A DNA stretch of 64,000 nucleotides from Corydoras sp. C115 (Eukaryota > Chordata > Actinopteri > Siluriformes > Callichthyidae), in contig JAFMOC010000384.1 in NCBI GenBank assembly GCA_019802505.1, positions 186,001-250,000 of the forward strand, given 5' to 3'. The notes beneath the pieces are model-generated. The model did not search any database. It had not been told where the DNA came from and saw only the letters and a list, made by a program, of their open reading frames with translations. Position 1 is the first letter of the stretch. The number at the start of each line of letters is the position of its first letter. The translations under genes were made by a program, and so were the position numbers. Shown here in pieces: positions 10,267 to 21,581 of the stretch.

Positions 10267-11071
10267 AAACAATAATAATAATTAAATTTGGTGATTAATC
10301 TTCATGAAATTTTAATCTGCTCATGCCCTGTGCATCTCTCACCCAGTTCTGGTTGAATGGTTAGTTGTGACCTTTACCAATCACGCACCATTACCTTTCA
10401 CACCCACAGGAGATGAACCCTGAGTGCAGTGCAGGTCGCAGATTAACCCCGGTGCAGGAGTTCATGGTTTACATGAGCAGAGATATAATCTGATTACAAT
10501 CACACAGTTTCAACACCGTACAATTTCCACGCATCGTTTTTGGTCCGTTAAAAAAGCTCTATAATAAAAACCCAAACGCGCCCTCACATGGATTAGAACA
10601 GACGTGGATTAGAACGCTGAAAACAGTCTGAATTTATTGAATTGTTTACTCACCAGCTATGTCTGTGTGAAAGGGCATTTACGACTTATTTCATCATAAA
10701 CACACACACACACACACAGTTGCCCTTCACTGAACACATTACCTTGAGCCTTTAATAGGGCGCTGTATGACTACACACAGTTACTGAAGTCTCCGGTGTA
10801 ATTTTATTATTGTAAATAAATAATGATCAGTCATATCATTTCAGTTAAATAACATTATTATAATTCCTATGTATTTTGAATGACATGGTTGGCATGGTAA
10901 CGTAGTGTGTACTGTAATAGACACACAGCCGTTTACTGAACGCAACACACTGCAGAAACTTGTGAATACTTCAATGCAAACTTTGTCTAGTGTCTTACAT
11001 TCAATTGTTGCTAAGCAACAAGTCTTTTATTGGTTTACAAATAAATAGATATGTATACAAATCAACTTATA
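10267..11071. other. No recognised feature
   Basis: AT-rich. A short (AC)n lies at about 10700-10718. No gene or known repeat was recognised. Confidence 0.5.
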
Positions 11072-12260
11072 TTTACATTACATTTGGTCATTTATTGGAC
11101 GCTTTTATCCAAAGCGACTTACAAGGTGAGCACAACATCCCTGGAGCAATCCCTGGGATTTGAACCCGCAACCTTCAGATTGATAACCCAACGCCCTGAC
11201 CACTGAGCTACCACTCCCTCAGCAAAGAGGGTTAAGGGTCTTGCACAAGGACCCACACTGGTAACTTTAGTGGACCTGGGATTTGAACACACAACCTTCA
11301 GATTGATAACCCAACGCCCTAACCACTGAGCTACCACTCCCTCAGCAATGAGGGTTAAGGGTCTTGCACAAAGACCCACACTGGTAACTTTAGTGGACCT
11401 GGGATTTGAACCCACAACCTTCAGATTGATAACCCAACGCCCTGACCACTGAGCTACCACTGCCTCAGCAATGAGGGTTAAGGGTCTTGCTCAAGGACCC
11501 ACACCGGTAACTTCAGTGGACCTGGGATTTGAACCCGCACCCTTCAGATTGACAACCCAACGCCCTAACCACTGAGCTACCACTCCCTCAGCAATTTACC
11601 AGCACAGTGGTAACTTCAGTGGACCTGGGATTTGAACCCGCAACCTTCAGATTGATAACCCAACGCCCTGACCACTGAGCTACCACTCCCTCAGCAATGA
11701 GGGTTAAGGGTCTTGCTCAAGGACCCACACTGGTAACTTCAGTGGACCTGGGATTTGAACCCGCACCCTTCAGATTGACAACCCAACGCCCTAACCACTG
11801 ATCTACCACTCCCTCAGCAATTTACCAGCACAGTGGTAACTTCAGTGGACCTGGGATTTGAACCCGCAACCTTCAGATTGATAACCCAACGCCCTGACCA
11901 CTGAGCTACCACTCCCTCAGCAATGAGGGTTAAGGGTCTTGCTCAAGGACCCACACTGGTAACTTTAGTGGACCTGGGATTTGAACCTGCACCCTTCAGA
12001 TTGACAACCCAACGCCCTGACCACTGAGCTACCACTCCCTCAGCAATGAGGGTTAAGGGTCTTGCTCAAGGACCCACACTGGTAACTTCAGTGGACCTGG
12101 GATTTGAACCCGCACCCTTCAGATTGACAACCCAACGCCCTAACCACTGATCTACCACTCCCTCAGCAATTTACCAGCACAGTGGTAACTTCAGTGGACC
12201 TGGGATTTGAACCCTCAACCTTCAGATTGATAACCCAACGCCCTGACCACTGAGCTACCT
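11072..12260 (-). mobile_element. Multi-headed L2-tail SINE: one tail, about ten tandem heads
   Basis: A single tail with CCAAATGTAATGTAAAT and GCTTTGGATAAAAGCG lies at 11072-11127. It is followed by roughly ten tandem copies of the tRNA-like head. GGGATTTGAAC (the complement of the B box region) recurs near 11155, 11277, 11400, 11525, 11627, 11750, 11852, 11977, 12099 and 12202. Full units are about 122 bp and short ones about 102 bp (AGCAATTTACCAGCACAG variant). Read on the minus strand, each unit has A box TAGCTCAGTGG (or TAGATCAGTGG) and B box GGTTCAAATCC, so each unit is a potential pol III promoter. The open frames here are repeat artefacts. Confidence 0.9.
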
Positions 12261-13323
12261 CTGATTTATTAACGGAAAACAAAATGCTTCTGGTTCTACT
12301 GCAGAATAAATGAAGCGTACCATGGTTAATTGTGACATCACACCCACACACATCTTCCTCCTGCGTTTCACTGCTTTAATACAGGCAGCAAAATAAACGT
12401 GAGGTCATCACTTCCAACGTTATATTTAGAATGAACATACGATCGGATGGCGGTCACTGCTCCGAAGCACACGACGAAAACAGCGGAACGTGTTTAAGAG
12501 AACGTTTCGAGCGGCGTCTCATTGCGACTCTTTCCAGCTCATTTGAAACACTCGGGTGCTTCACACATGAACTATTCAAACATCCTGCCTACAAGAGGAA
12601 AATGAGCCATTACCCTTCCCCCAAAGACTCGCGCGCCGCTACGCCGCGCTTGGCTGACTGACTGCACGGGCGCGGGGCAAACAGAAATTGATTATTCCCT
12701 CTCCACGCCGCCGAACTGAGGGAATAATCGATGATGAATTAGGTTCAATCTCCAGCAGTCGGCTCTTATCGTCCCTTATCTGCAGACGGGCCGGCTGAAC
12801 TCGGCCCAGTTCTAGGAATTCCCTTCACCTTTCACACAGACACAAATAAACAACAGGTTCTCAACGGCAGCCCGACGCAGGCTCCGCGAGAACAAAGAGC
12901 GGCGGGTTCTCATCTGAATGGGAGCTACAGGTCGGGCGGCTTGATTCAGAGTGGAAGCGCTCGGCAGACATACGAATCGACACGGCGGAACGTCTATAGA
13001 GTCTATACCCATCAGCTCAGGGTATGAGACGCAACTAAACCGCATTTCTACCCAAAATACTCGAAACGTGCAAAAACGCATCGGAACGGCAGGACGCTGC
13101 ACCTACATTTGCTTTATTGCTATTTCCGTTGTCAGTGCGTCATCTTTTATAACAGCGACTGTAACGGCTTCTATTTTTCTGTAAAAAGGCTTTCCACAAC
13201 ATTTTAGAGCATGCATGTCAGAATCAGAGCCTATTCATTTAGATGAGCATGTGATCTTAAATGTGGGTCACACTTAACCCACCCAACGAATTTTATTATA
13301 ATTATTTATATATATATATATAT
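12261..13323. other. Longest single-copy-looking stretch, with a 12-bp hairpin
   Basis: No repeat family is seen across about 1 kb. Composition is mixed and CpG is relatively frequent (12440-13100). A perfect 12-bp inverted repeat, GATTATTCCCTC (12690-12701) and GAGGGAATAATC (12718-12729), has a 16-nt loop. It could be conserved noncoding DNA; no coding exon was recognised. (AT)n precedes the next SINE. Confidence 0.4.
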
Positions 13324-13656
13324 GGGGGCTTAGTGGTTAGCATGTTCTTCTCTCAGCACTAGGGATTCCCGGTTCAAATCCCAATCTGGGGGGAGTTTCC
13401 AAGTTCTCTCCGTGTCTGTGTGGGTTTCCTCGGGTTCTCTGGTTTCCTCCCACAGTCCAAAAACATGGATCAAGTCAATTGAGTTCTCCAAATTGCCCCA
13501 TATAGAGTGTGTGTGTGAGTGAGTGTGTGTCCAGCGATGGATTGGCGCCCTGTCCTGGGTCTATCTGCCCAGCGCCAGAGACGTTCTCCCCTGGATGGGC
13601 ATGGGGAACCCCACCGCGACACTAATAGAGGATAAAGCGGGAGATAATGAATGAAT
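13324..13656 (+). mobile_element. V-SINE next to (TA)n
   Basis: Copy lacking the first few head bases, inserted directly after a (TA)n run and followed by ATATGAAATATATATA. A TSD is obscured by the AT repeat. Confidence 0.85.
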
Positions 13657-13687
13657 ATGAAATATATATATATTTATGCGTGTGCGT

Positions 13688-14036
13688 GGATGGCACGGTG
13701 GCTTAGTAGTTGTCACGTTTTCCTCTCAGCGCTGGGGATTCCCAGTTCGAATCCCAATCTGGGTGGAGTTTCAATGTTCTCCCCGTGTCTGCGTGGGTTT
13801 CCTCCGGGTTCTCTGGTTTCCTCCCACAGTCCAAAAACATGGATCAAGTCAATTGAGTTCTCAAAAAATTGCCCCATATAGAGTGTGTCTGTGTGAGTGA
13901 GTGTGTGTCCAGCGATGGATTGGCGCCCTGTCCTGGGTGTATCTGCCCAGCGCCCGAAACGTTCTCCCCTGGATGGGCATGGGGAACCCCCCCACGACCC
14001 TAATATAGGATAAAGCGGAAGATAATGGATGGATGG
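13688..14036 (+). mobile_element. V-SINE with 12-bp TSD
   Basis: Flanked by perfect ATGCGTGTGCGT (13676-13687 and 14037-14048). The A box reads TGGCTTAGTAG. The tail is GGATGGATGG rather than GAATGA. Confidence 0.92.
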
Positions 14037-14048
14037 ATGCGTGTGCGT

Positions 14049-14544
14049 ATTTCTTATTCAAATCCACACATTGCTTCGATCACCATCACATACTAATTAT
14101 TTAGGTTTAAATACTCTACATCCATCAAGACGCGACTCAAAGGACTTTATTCGAGCGATCTTTAGTGAGCAGGCACTCCGCAGCTTGACGACGACATGAT
14201 TCATGGGTGTATTTTGGACGTCATGTGCAATAAACCAATCACAATGTCACTTTCTGTTCCCGTTATAAGCCGGTGCAGTCTGACTTTGCCGAATTGCTAT
14301 TTCAACTGCGCAGTGGGACCGATTCCATTCAAGTTAATGTTCATCGTTATCACTCAGGCAAAGAGACTAGTCATTTACAATTAAAAAACCAGCCTCATTA
14401 AAACCCAGTCTGATTTGGACAGAACTATTGGGACACGTCATCAGTGAATGTAGCTGATTGAGTCCCGGATGACATAAGTCCAACAAAAATAAGGTACCCA
14501 GCCACGTATTTAAAAACGTCTAAATGCTTCGTAAGTATGTAATA
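14049..14544. other. Possible old DNA-transposon fragment
   Basis: At about 14190-14340 the phrases CAATAAACCAATCACAATGTC, TTCCCGTTATAAGCCGGTGC and GAATTGCTATTTCAACTGCGC resemble a fish hAT-type element I half-recognise. This is weak. The remainder is unannotated. Confidence 0.25.
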
Positions 14545-14690
14545 AGGCATAAAAACTGCTTCACAAATGCTACCCGGGAAAATAAAAGACAATATTCCTA
14601 CAAACACGCTCCACAATCTTGTGGAAAGCCTCCCCAGCAGAGAGGAAGTTGTTGTAGAGGCAACGGGGAGCCAAGTTGAACAGATACACA
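14545..14690 (+). pseudogene. Tc1/mariner-like transposase C-terminal remnant
   Basis: Translation of 14590-14680 gives PTNTLHNLVESLPSREEVVV, matching the C-terminal part of a common fish Tc1-like transposase (…INTLxNLVxSLPxRxEAV…). Upstream catalytic regions are missing or too decayed. Family assignment is recognition by eye. Confidence 0.6.
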
Positions 14691-15391
14691 GTAATCATGT
14701 GGGTTCTGAGGCACCACCCTGAAATTACAAAGTACTAAAATTCCAGCACCATGTAACCCTTCATCATATTACAACACCCGTCCACCTCTCTGTCCACAAG
14801 GCTCTGACTCGGCATGTTTGAAACACCACCTCTGGTGTTCGACTAACATACGGTCCTCTACTTGGCAATATACAGTATATAAAAAAATTGAAATGGGGCA
14901 AAAAAAAAAAAAAGAAAACATTAAGAAGACACGGATGCCTTTAAAAGTGCCGACGCAGCGCTCTGTTCTACTCACCACAGTATCAACTATTTTTCCACAC
15001 AGCAAAGGTTTGAGAAGGGTTCTGTTCGGGTGTCTCAGCACCTGCAATAACAACAAAAAGGCAGAATTAGCAGAGCCAAGGATTAATGCAGACCTCTGCG
15101 TTCACTAAAAATACCGAGGCGAGCCACTTTACTGTACGCTCAGAGTGTGGAGTCTGAGAGACCCTGAACCGCCTGCCAGTAAAGCCTTTACATTTCACAT
15201 GCTTCATGGTTTACCTTCAGGATTTTTGCAGAATTGTCCTGAATCAATAAAAATAAAAAAAAAAAAAAATAAAAAATCTTACATCAGAGTAATTAAAAGG
15301 CTGAGCCGGTCGCTATGGTAACGTGAATGTGAAATATATTACTTATAAATATCTGAATGATTCATAAAGTGAGTGATCCATTTCACGTACT
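14691..15391. other. A/T tracts, no gene
   Basis: Poly-A at 14899-14913 and A/T runs at 15247-15281. Open frames on either strand (14769-15108) carry no recognisable domain. Confidence 0.5.
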
Positions 15392-15625
15392 GTACTTACA
15401 CACCGAGGGATTAGTCCTCTACATTTAACCCACACACACACACACACACTGAAGTGAGCACACATGCCCCAAGTGGTGTGCAGCCCTGTATACGGCACCC
15501 AGGGGGCAATTAGGGTTAGACGCCTTCCCAAAGTTCACTTCAGCCATAGAACTTGGTGGAGAACTGGGAATCGAACCAGGGACCTACTGGTCGCAAGGCT
15601 GGTTCCTTAACCCCAAGCCTATGAT
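15392..15625 (-). mobile_element. Third tRNA-derived SINE family
   Basis: On the minus strand: TTAAGGAACCAGCCTTGC, B box GGTTCGATTCC, CAATTGCCCCCTGGGTGCCG, an internal (GT)n and a GGGTTAAATGTAGAGGAC tail. This body is typical of a fish tRNA SINE. The other copy in the window is at 43.2 kb on the plus strand. Confidence 0.75.
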
Positions 15626-15825
15626 GCTTATAAACACTCACTGAGGTATAACTTAAAAAAAATAATAATAAAAAAAAAAATAAAAATAAAAAAATTCTAC
15701 AAAAAGTTCTACAAAATAGGGACAAAAGAATTAGGACACCTCCACTGTGTTACAACTACAGAACATTATGACATCACAGCCTCCACCCTCCCTGAGAATA
15801 AAAATAATGCACCCACCAAATACTC

Positions 15826-16475
15826 CCTGCTCTGTGGTGGTACTATTGGGGTTCTGACCATTAGAACAGTAAAGGGGACGTACACAGTATGTACTGTAGA
15901 ACACAAACAGATGGACTACAGTCTGGAATTGGAGAACTACAAAGTCCATCTTTACAAGAAGTGGAACTGAGAACATGGATGGTATTACCCTTGCTCTGGG
16001 GTGGTTCTATTGGGGTCCTGACCATTAGAACAGAGTAAAGGGGACGTACACAGTATGTACTGTAGAACACAAACAGGTGGACTACAGTCTGGAATTGTAG
16101 AACTACAAAGTCCATCATTACAAGAAGTGGAACTGAGAACATGGATGGTACCACCCTTGCTCTGGGGTGGTTCTATTGGGGTCCTGACCATTAGAACAGA
16201 GTAAAGGGGACGTACACAGTATGTACTGTAGAACACAAACAGATGGACTACAGTCTGGAATTGGAGAACTACAAAGTCCATCTTTACAAGAAGTGGAACT
16301 GAGAACATGGATGGTATTACCCTTGCTCTGGGGTGGTTCTATTGGGGTCCTGACCATTAGAACAGTAAAGGGGACGTACACAGTACGTACTGTAGAACAC
16401 AAACAGACTGGAATTGTAGAACTACAAAGTCCATCTCTACAGGGAGTGGAGGAAATGTACATGGAGCAAGCTTTT
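15826..16475 (+). repeat. ~165-bp tandem repeat, four units
   Basis: GACCATTAGAACAG recurs at about 15856, 16020, 16186 and 16352, giving spacings of 164-166 bp. Each unit includes CTCTGGGGTGGTTCTATTGG, GGACGTACACAGTATGTACT and ACAGATGGACTACAGTCTGG. The same phrases occur singly in a dispersed teleost repeat (see 63.7 kb), so the array is an amplified piece of that element. The overlapping open frames are repeat artefacts. Confidence 0.88.
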
Positions 16476-17007
16476 GGCGTGTCCAAACTTTTGACGGGTA
16501 CGGTGCCCGAATGGAAGCACCATGGGCCTGGCGGATCAGTTAGATTAGACTGAACACAAACCTCCCGTACTGTTCCCCACGTGGTGCGCTGATGAATATA
16601 AATGGTCTTTGTACCGTTAATATTCAAAACAATGTGTTGCGTCAGTTTTACATAAATTTGACTTTTATCTGAAGTGAAATCAGCTGCCTGCGGTTAGTTT
16701 CATCAATCCGAGCTGCTAACGCGGGTGAAACGATGCGTGCATTGTTTGGTTATAAAGGTCCGGGTGAGTAATTCACGTCAAACAAAACCTGCTATATGAA
16801 CGTCGTTGATTAAAATGCTGACGTTGTGTTTTTTTTGTTTTTTTTTTTTTTTTTGTTTTTTTGGGGGGGGGGGGGGGGGGTTTTGTAGGATCTGCAGGGG
16901 TTTCTCAACGTTAAGTCGGGGCGTCAGAAAGATATTTAGCAGCGAGTCGGGTATTAAAACCATCAGGTAACACAAACCAATAACGCACCATAGTATTTAC
17001 ATTATAT
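16476..17007. other. End of dispersed repeat, homopolymer tracts
   Basis: GTGTCCAAACTTTTGACGGG at 16480-16500 is a typical end phrase of the repeat amplified just upstream. A T-rich run (16829-16861) passes into a G run (16863-16880). The rest is not recognised. Confidence 0.5.
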
Positions 17008-17019
17008 TGTATTACATGA

Positions 17020-17363
17020 AGCGGCACAGTGACTAAGTGGTTAGCATGTTCTCCTCTCAGCGCTAGGGATTCCCGGTTCGAATCCCCATCTGCGTGGAGT
17101 TTCCATGTTCTCCCCGTGTCTGCGTGGGTTTCCTCCGGGTTCTCCGGTTTCCTCCCACAGTCCAAAAAAAACATGGATCAAGTCAATTGAGTTCTCCAAA
17201 TTGCCCCATATAGAGTGTTGTTTTTTGTGTGTGCCGAGCGATAGTTTGGCGCCCTGTCCTGGGTGTATCTGCCCAGCGCCCGAAACGTTCTCCCCTGGAT
17301 GGGCATGGGGAACCCCCCCGCGACCCTAATATAGGATAAAGCGGAAGATAATGAATGAAGAAA
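17020..17363 (+). mobile_element. V-SINE with 12-bp TSD
   Basis: Flanked by TGTATTACATGA (17008-17019 and 17364-17375), a perfect match. The internal (GT) block is replaced by GTTGTTTTTTGTGTG. Confidence 0.92.
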
Positions 17364-17439
17364 TGTATTACATGAGGAACAACAAGGGTTAAGGGCCCGT
17401 CTTATGGTCCCTTAAAACACACACCACCATCATGACCGT

Positions 17440-17830
17440 TCCGAGCATTACTGACAATGGCACTGAGCGCGTCCCATTCATATTAATGCACGATATACAA
17501 TACATTACTTTCCCCAATGTTTTTTTTATAATCTGCATTCTGTAATTTGGCCACTAGACGGCTGTATTTGATCGTAACTGGTAACTTGAGAGTAACCGGT
17601 ATCCTGATACTCAGCGATCAGCGTTTTAAAAACCAGACTGGATTACGTCACCTAAAGACGAGATTATTAACGATCATGTTTTAATTAGTGTGTGTGTTTG
17701 TAACCAATTTATATAAAAGCCATGAGAGACTCGAGGTTGTGTACTATCGTAAGTAAATCAGGAGAAAGATGTAACGGGCCTAATAACGACCCTTTGATTC
17801 ACAATGCCACTCTCTCGCACCATACGGCTT
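17440..17830 (+). repeat. Unnamed dispersed repeat R, partial copy
   Basis: Shares blocks with 22.9-24.1, 26.3-27.0 and 27.8-28.4 kb: TGTAATTTGGCCACTAGA, ACCGGTATCCTGATACTCAG, CAGCGATCAG, GATTACGTCACC and CTCGAGGTTGTGTACTATCG. Family R is about 0.7 kb, has no recognised protein and looks like a nonautonomous DNA element. Confidence 0.65.
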
Positions 17831-18492
17831 TATTATTCACCATGAGCTTCAGACCTTCAGTCAAAAATTCCGCACACCCGGCATTCCAGCGTGCAGAACG
17901 CGCTGAAAGACGAGCAGATGAGCGTCTTTAGTGAAGCATGAGAACTAAACTGAAACGTCTGAGCAACACCGCTGCACTTGGCAAACCTCAATAGGCTCTT
18001 GTCTCGGGGAGAGAAGCCTGGAGAGAGATATGTTGGGATGAAAGCCACTTTCTTCGTACGAGCAGCTCCCAAACCATCTCTCCTGCCTCTCTGAGCTCTC
18101 TTTGTTATGTTGCACCTGCTGAGAAGTCTACATGTCCCGCTCTCACTGTTCTCACAGGCCGTAAACACAAAAACCCATGAGAACCCATGGTATTAGAAAA
18201 TAACATTACAATTTTTATTGTTGTATTGAGATTTTGTATGTTATTCGGCTTTAGCAGTTACGGGGGGGGGGGGGGGTGTTATTTAATACAATTTAATAAA
18301 ATATAATGGGAAACTGGTTGCCATTAGTTACTGCACACACAAACCTGCCGCTTTATCATCAGGTTTACCTCCTTAATTCTACCCTTAAATCAGTTCTACA
18401 TACTGTAGTCCATCTGTCTCTACACATACTTTATTCTGTTGTCCTATAATCTGGTTCAGGCAGTGTGTAATCCCCAGCACTGCAGTGATGTA
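17831..18492. other. No recognised feature
   Basis: A G run lies at about 18261-18276. No gene or known repeat was seen; open frames at 17722-18168 carry no recognisable domain. Confidence 0.5.
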
Positions 18493-18503
18493 GTGTGTGT
18501 GGT

Positions 18504-18539
<36 letters not shown>

Positions 18540-18540
18540 G
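18493..18540 (+). repeat. (TG)n microsatellite
   Basis: Mostly uninterrupted TG dinucleotides with a GGTGG break near the start. Confidence 0.95.
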
Positions 18541-18959
18541 CATGTCTTTGGATCGAGTGAGGTCATGCAGATCACACTTTAAAGGGACCTTTTTTCCTTC
18601 CCACCTGGGAATCCTGCCTCACAGCAAGAAGGTCCGGGGTTAGAGTGGTAACCACCATGTTGCCATGCCAACCATTTGAGATGAATAACCAAATTCATGT
18701 TAGTGGAAGAGACATCAAACTTCAGCCATGATAACAGGCAGCATAAACAGTAAGGTTAAATACGAAACGCACTCACAACGTCAACATTCATCTGATAACG
18801 CGGCTAATTCAGGCTCTGAAGATTAATAAGATTAAATTTGCTAATTTGCATAATGTGAAGGCAGAAATTGGCCCACTTACAGAAAATGCATTATGCGGAC
18901 GAGTATAAGGACGCGCGTCGTAATGAATGCACGGTCTTCATTCGATCCCACAGGTAAAA
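18541..18959. other. V-SINE-like head fragment and unannotated DNA
   Basis: CTGCCTCACAGCAAGAAGGT and CCGGGGTTAGAGT (18612-18646) are the head phrase of an older fish V-SINE. Nothing else is recognised. Confidence 0.4.
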
Positions 18960-19642
18960 AAAAAAAAATCAAGCACCAAGCCAACTGTACACTTTAAACT
19001 CTGTAGGAACAGTTTGGGGAAGGCCTCTTATTTGTGGGGTGAACATTGCAAGTCTAGAAGGGCGTGGGGCAGGAGGAGGTGTGTGTGGAAAAGCTTGACT
19101 ACACCACACAGAGCCCTGACCTGAACCCCCCCCCCCCACATAACACATTATATTAACTATAACAGTCAGGTCATCTCTACCAACATCGGTGTCTGACCTC
19201 ACAAACACACATCTGGATGAGGTTCTAGAGCTACGATCTGGAATGAAGTGAATGCTGAGATTAAATAAAATATGATGCCACATAAGGGGCTTAGTGGTTT
19301 AGCATGTTCTCTCAGCAATAGGGACTCCCGGTTCGAATCCCAATCTGGGTGGAGTCACGATGTTCTCCCCGTGTCCATGTGGGTTTCCTCCGGGTTCTCT
19401 GGTTTCCTCCCACAGTCCAAAAACATGGATCAAGGTCAACTGAGTTCTCCAAATTGCCCCATATAGAGTGTGTGTGTGTGTCCAGTGATAGATTGTCACC
19501 CTGTCCTGGGTGTATCTGCCCAGCGCCCGAAACGTTCTCCCCTGGATAGGTATGGGGAACCCCCCCGGATGGATGATGCCACATAAGCTTCATTATGAGT
19601 AGATGTCCAAATAATTTTGTCCATATAGTGTAAGAACACTTA
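18960..19642 (+). pseudogene. Tc1/mariner-like element remnant with nested SINE
   Basis: AACAGTTTGGGGAAGGCC, GAGCCCTGACCTGAACC and CATCGGTGTCTGACCTCACA follow the order of the fish Tc1-like transposase 3' half, which encodes SPDLNP-IE-LW and then SVSDL. After the nested V-SINE the sequence ends with CTTCATTATGAG and a GTCCAAATAATTTTGTCC phrase typical of the element end. A C run replaces the codons after the PDLN region, so the gene is broken. Confidence 0.7.
19287..19574 (+). mobile_element. V-SINE inserted in Tc1-like remnant
   Basis: Starts at GGGCTTAGTGG (head slightly cut) and lacks most of the usual tail. Perfect 13-bp TSD GATGCCACATAAG at 19274-19286 and 19575-19587. Confidence 0.92.
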
Positions 19643-19657
19643 CCCAATGTCGAGATT

Positions 19658-19917
19658 CATTCATTCATTCATTCATTCATTCATTATCTCCCGCTTGATC
19701 CTCTATTAGGGTCGCGGTGGGGTTCCCCATGCCCATCCAAGGGGAGAACGTCTCGGGCGCTGGGCAGGTACACCCAGGACAGGGCGCCAATCCATTGCTG
19801 GGCACACACACACTCACACACACACACACTCTATATGGGGCAATTTGGAGAACTCCATTGACTTGATCCATGTTTTTGGACTGTGGGAGGAAACCGGAGA
19901 ACCCGGAGGAAATGTAG
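19658..19917 (-). mobile_element. V-SINE, 5'-truncated
   Basis: A long (ATTC)n tail at the left; the head and B box are missing at the right, where it stops after GAACCCGGAGGAAAT. Flanks CCCAATGTCGAGATT and CCCAATGTAGAGATT form a 15-bp TSD with one mismatch. 5' truncation with an intact TSD is the signature of incomplete reverse transcription. Confidence 0.88.
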
Positions 19918-19933
19918 CCCCAATGTAGAGATT

Positions 19934-19952
19934 ATTGTACAAATTATTGTTG

Positions 19953-19985
<33 letters not shown>

Positions 19986-20894
19986 GGAAAGATCCACATA
20001 CTCAATTTGTCAGTTTTACACTTCGCCCATCCTGGTGCCACCCTCCTGTTTATCTGGGCTTTGGACCAGCACTACACCCCTAACGACGGGGACAATTCAT
20101 CACCTTTAATTTACCTTCTTTGAATTTGCCAGAGAACGACAACAGAGCCCGTTGCAGGAAAACCTCCTCAGCCCCGAGGAGGACATGCAGAACCCACACA
20201 GACAGGATGTGTGCTCACCTTCATCCCCCCCCCCCCTTCCCCCCACAGGACTCAAACCCAGGACCGTCTTGCGGCGAGGCACCGACACGATGATCATACA
20301 GAACTATAAAAACGTCCGTTCGATCATTAAATCGAAAACAAAGCGGAGATATCGATGTCACTCATGACTCAGACGCCGTCAGAACGTCGGCTGAAAGACG
20401 AGGACGGTGTCGGTGATCCGCACGCCATTCGGCCGAAGCCGTGAAACACCCGTCAGAGAAACCGCGGGTTCAGACCTGAAACGCAGACCTCACCGATCCA
20501 CAAAACAAAAGGCAGAAAAGAGGAAGCACATGTGTGCGCCTGTTTCTTTTCAACATGGCGGTTTAGCTCGTGCAGATGCCGCCCTCATGCCTCTGTTATG
20601 TGAACACAGGGTGTACGGTGACACTTCCCCCTTCAGTATCGGTGCACGACGAGGTGTTCGTTACCAACCACCACTGCACCTGCTGCAGACAGGTCCGCTG
20701 TCAGGACAAAACGGGGTCAAAGGGGTTCGGCGTTAAAAAAAAAAAAAAAAAAAGGAACCGGCGTTCGAGCATACGGAAACCACAGCAAGGCAATAAAACG
20801 ACCGGGAAACGATGTTCTAATACTGCAGACGGAACTCCAATTTTTAAATAAAGCAGAGCAGCCATTTCATAATCAACCTGCACTGTAACACTGT
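19934..20894. other. (CA)n, old V-SINE piece, poly-A, unannotated DNA
   Basis: (CA)n at 19954-19982. A minus-strand V-SINE core remnant lies at about 20158-20285 (GAGGACATGCAGAACCC … GACTCAAACCCAGGACC). Poly-A (19 bases) starts at 20735. No gene was recognised. Confidence 0.5.
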
Positions 20895-21105
20895 AACAGC
20901 ACCGTAACTGCACGTTAACCATCACTGGAACTGCACCGTACAACGTCTTTTACATAAATGCAGTGATGTCACTCGCACCCCTGCGTGGGGCAGGAGGAGG
21001 TGTGTGTGGACATCTCTACCAACATCGGTGTCTGACCTCACAAACACACATCTGCATGAATGGTGAAAGGTTCTAGAGCTACGATCTGGAATGAAGTGAA
21101 TGCTG
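20895..21105 (+). repeat. Duplicated block: GTAACTGCACG segment plus Tc1-like piece
   Basis: 20895-20975 (CGTAACTGCACGTTAACC …) recurs at 22045-22180. 20988-21105 repeats the Tc1-like segment of 19070-19260: GGGGCAGGAGGAGGTGTGTG, then CATCTCTACCAACATCGGTG, then AGAGCTACGATCTGGAATG. The block is therefore a mosaic of two local duplications. Confidence 0.7.
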
Positions 21106-21387
21106 AGTTTCCATGTTCTCCCCGTGTCCGCGCGGGTTTCCTCCGGGTTCTCCGGTTTCCTCCCATAGTCCAAAAACATGGATGAAGGTCAATTGAATTC
21201 TACAAATTGCCCCATATAGCGTGTGTGTGAATGTCAAAAATGTGTGAATGTGTGTGTGTGTCCAGTGATAGATTGCCCCCCTGTCCTGGGTGTATCTGCC
21301 CAGCGCCCGAACCGTTCTCCCCTGGATGGGCATGGGGAACCCCACCCCACAACCCTAGTAGAGGATAAAGTGGAAGATAATGGATGG
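21106..21387 (+). mobile_element. V-SINE, 5' part deleted, carried by the duplication
   Basis: Starts abruptly at TTTCCATGTTCTCC right after AATGCTGAG, and ends next to ATGCCACATAAGCTTC, the same 3' flank as the SINE at 19.3-19.6 kb. It is therefore the same insertion, duplicated and then shortened by a deletion across its head. Confidence 0.8.
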
Positions 21388-21581
21388 ATAATGCCACATA
21401 AGCTTCATTATGAGATGTCCAGATAGATGTCCAGAGCTACGATCTGGAATGAAGTGAATGCTGAGTTTGCTGATGCCATGTTCTCCCCGTGTCCGCGTGG
21501 GTTTCCTCCGGGTTCTCCGGTTTCCTCCCACAGTCCATAAACATGGATCAAGGTCAATTGAAATTTACAAATTAGCCCCAT
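21388..21581 (+). repeat. Third Tc1-like/SINE mosaic fragment
   Basis: Contains the Tc1-like end (CTTCATTATGAGATGTCC), again AGAGCTACGATCTGGAATG, and then a V-SINE core piece from CCATGTTCTCCCCGTG to ATTAGCCCCATC. Confidence 0.7.

Noticed and set aside
11119..12351. tRNA gene cluster
   Set aside because: A and B boxes repeat, but the units continue into SINE body sequence and do not fold into complete tRNAs. It is a multi-headed SINE.
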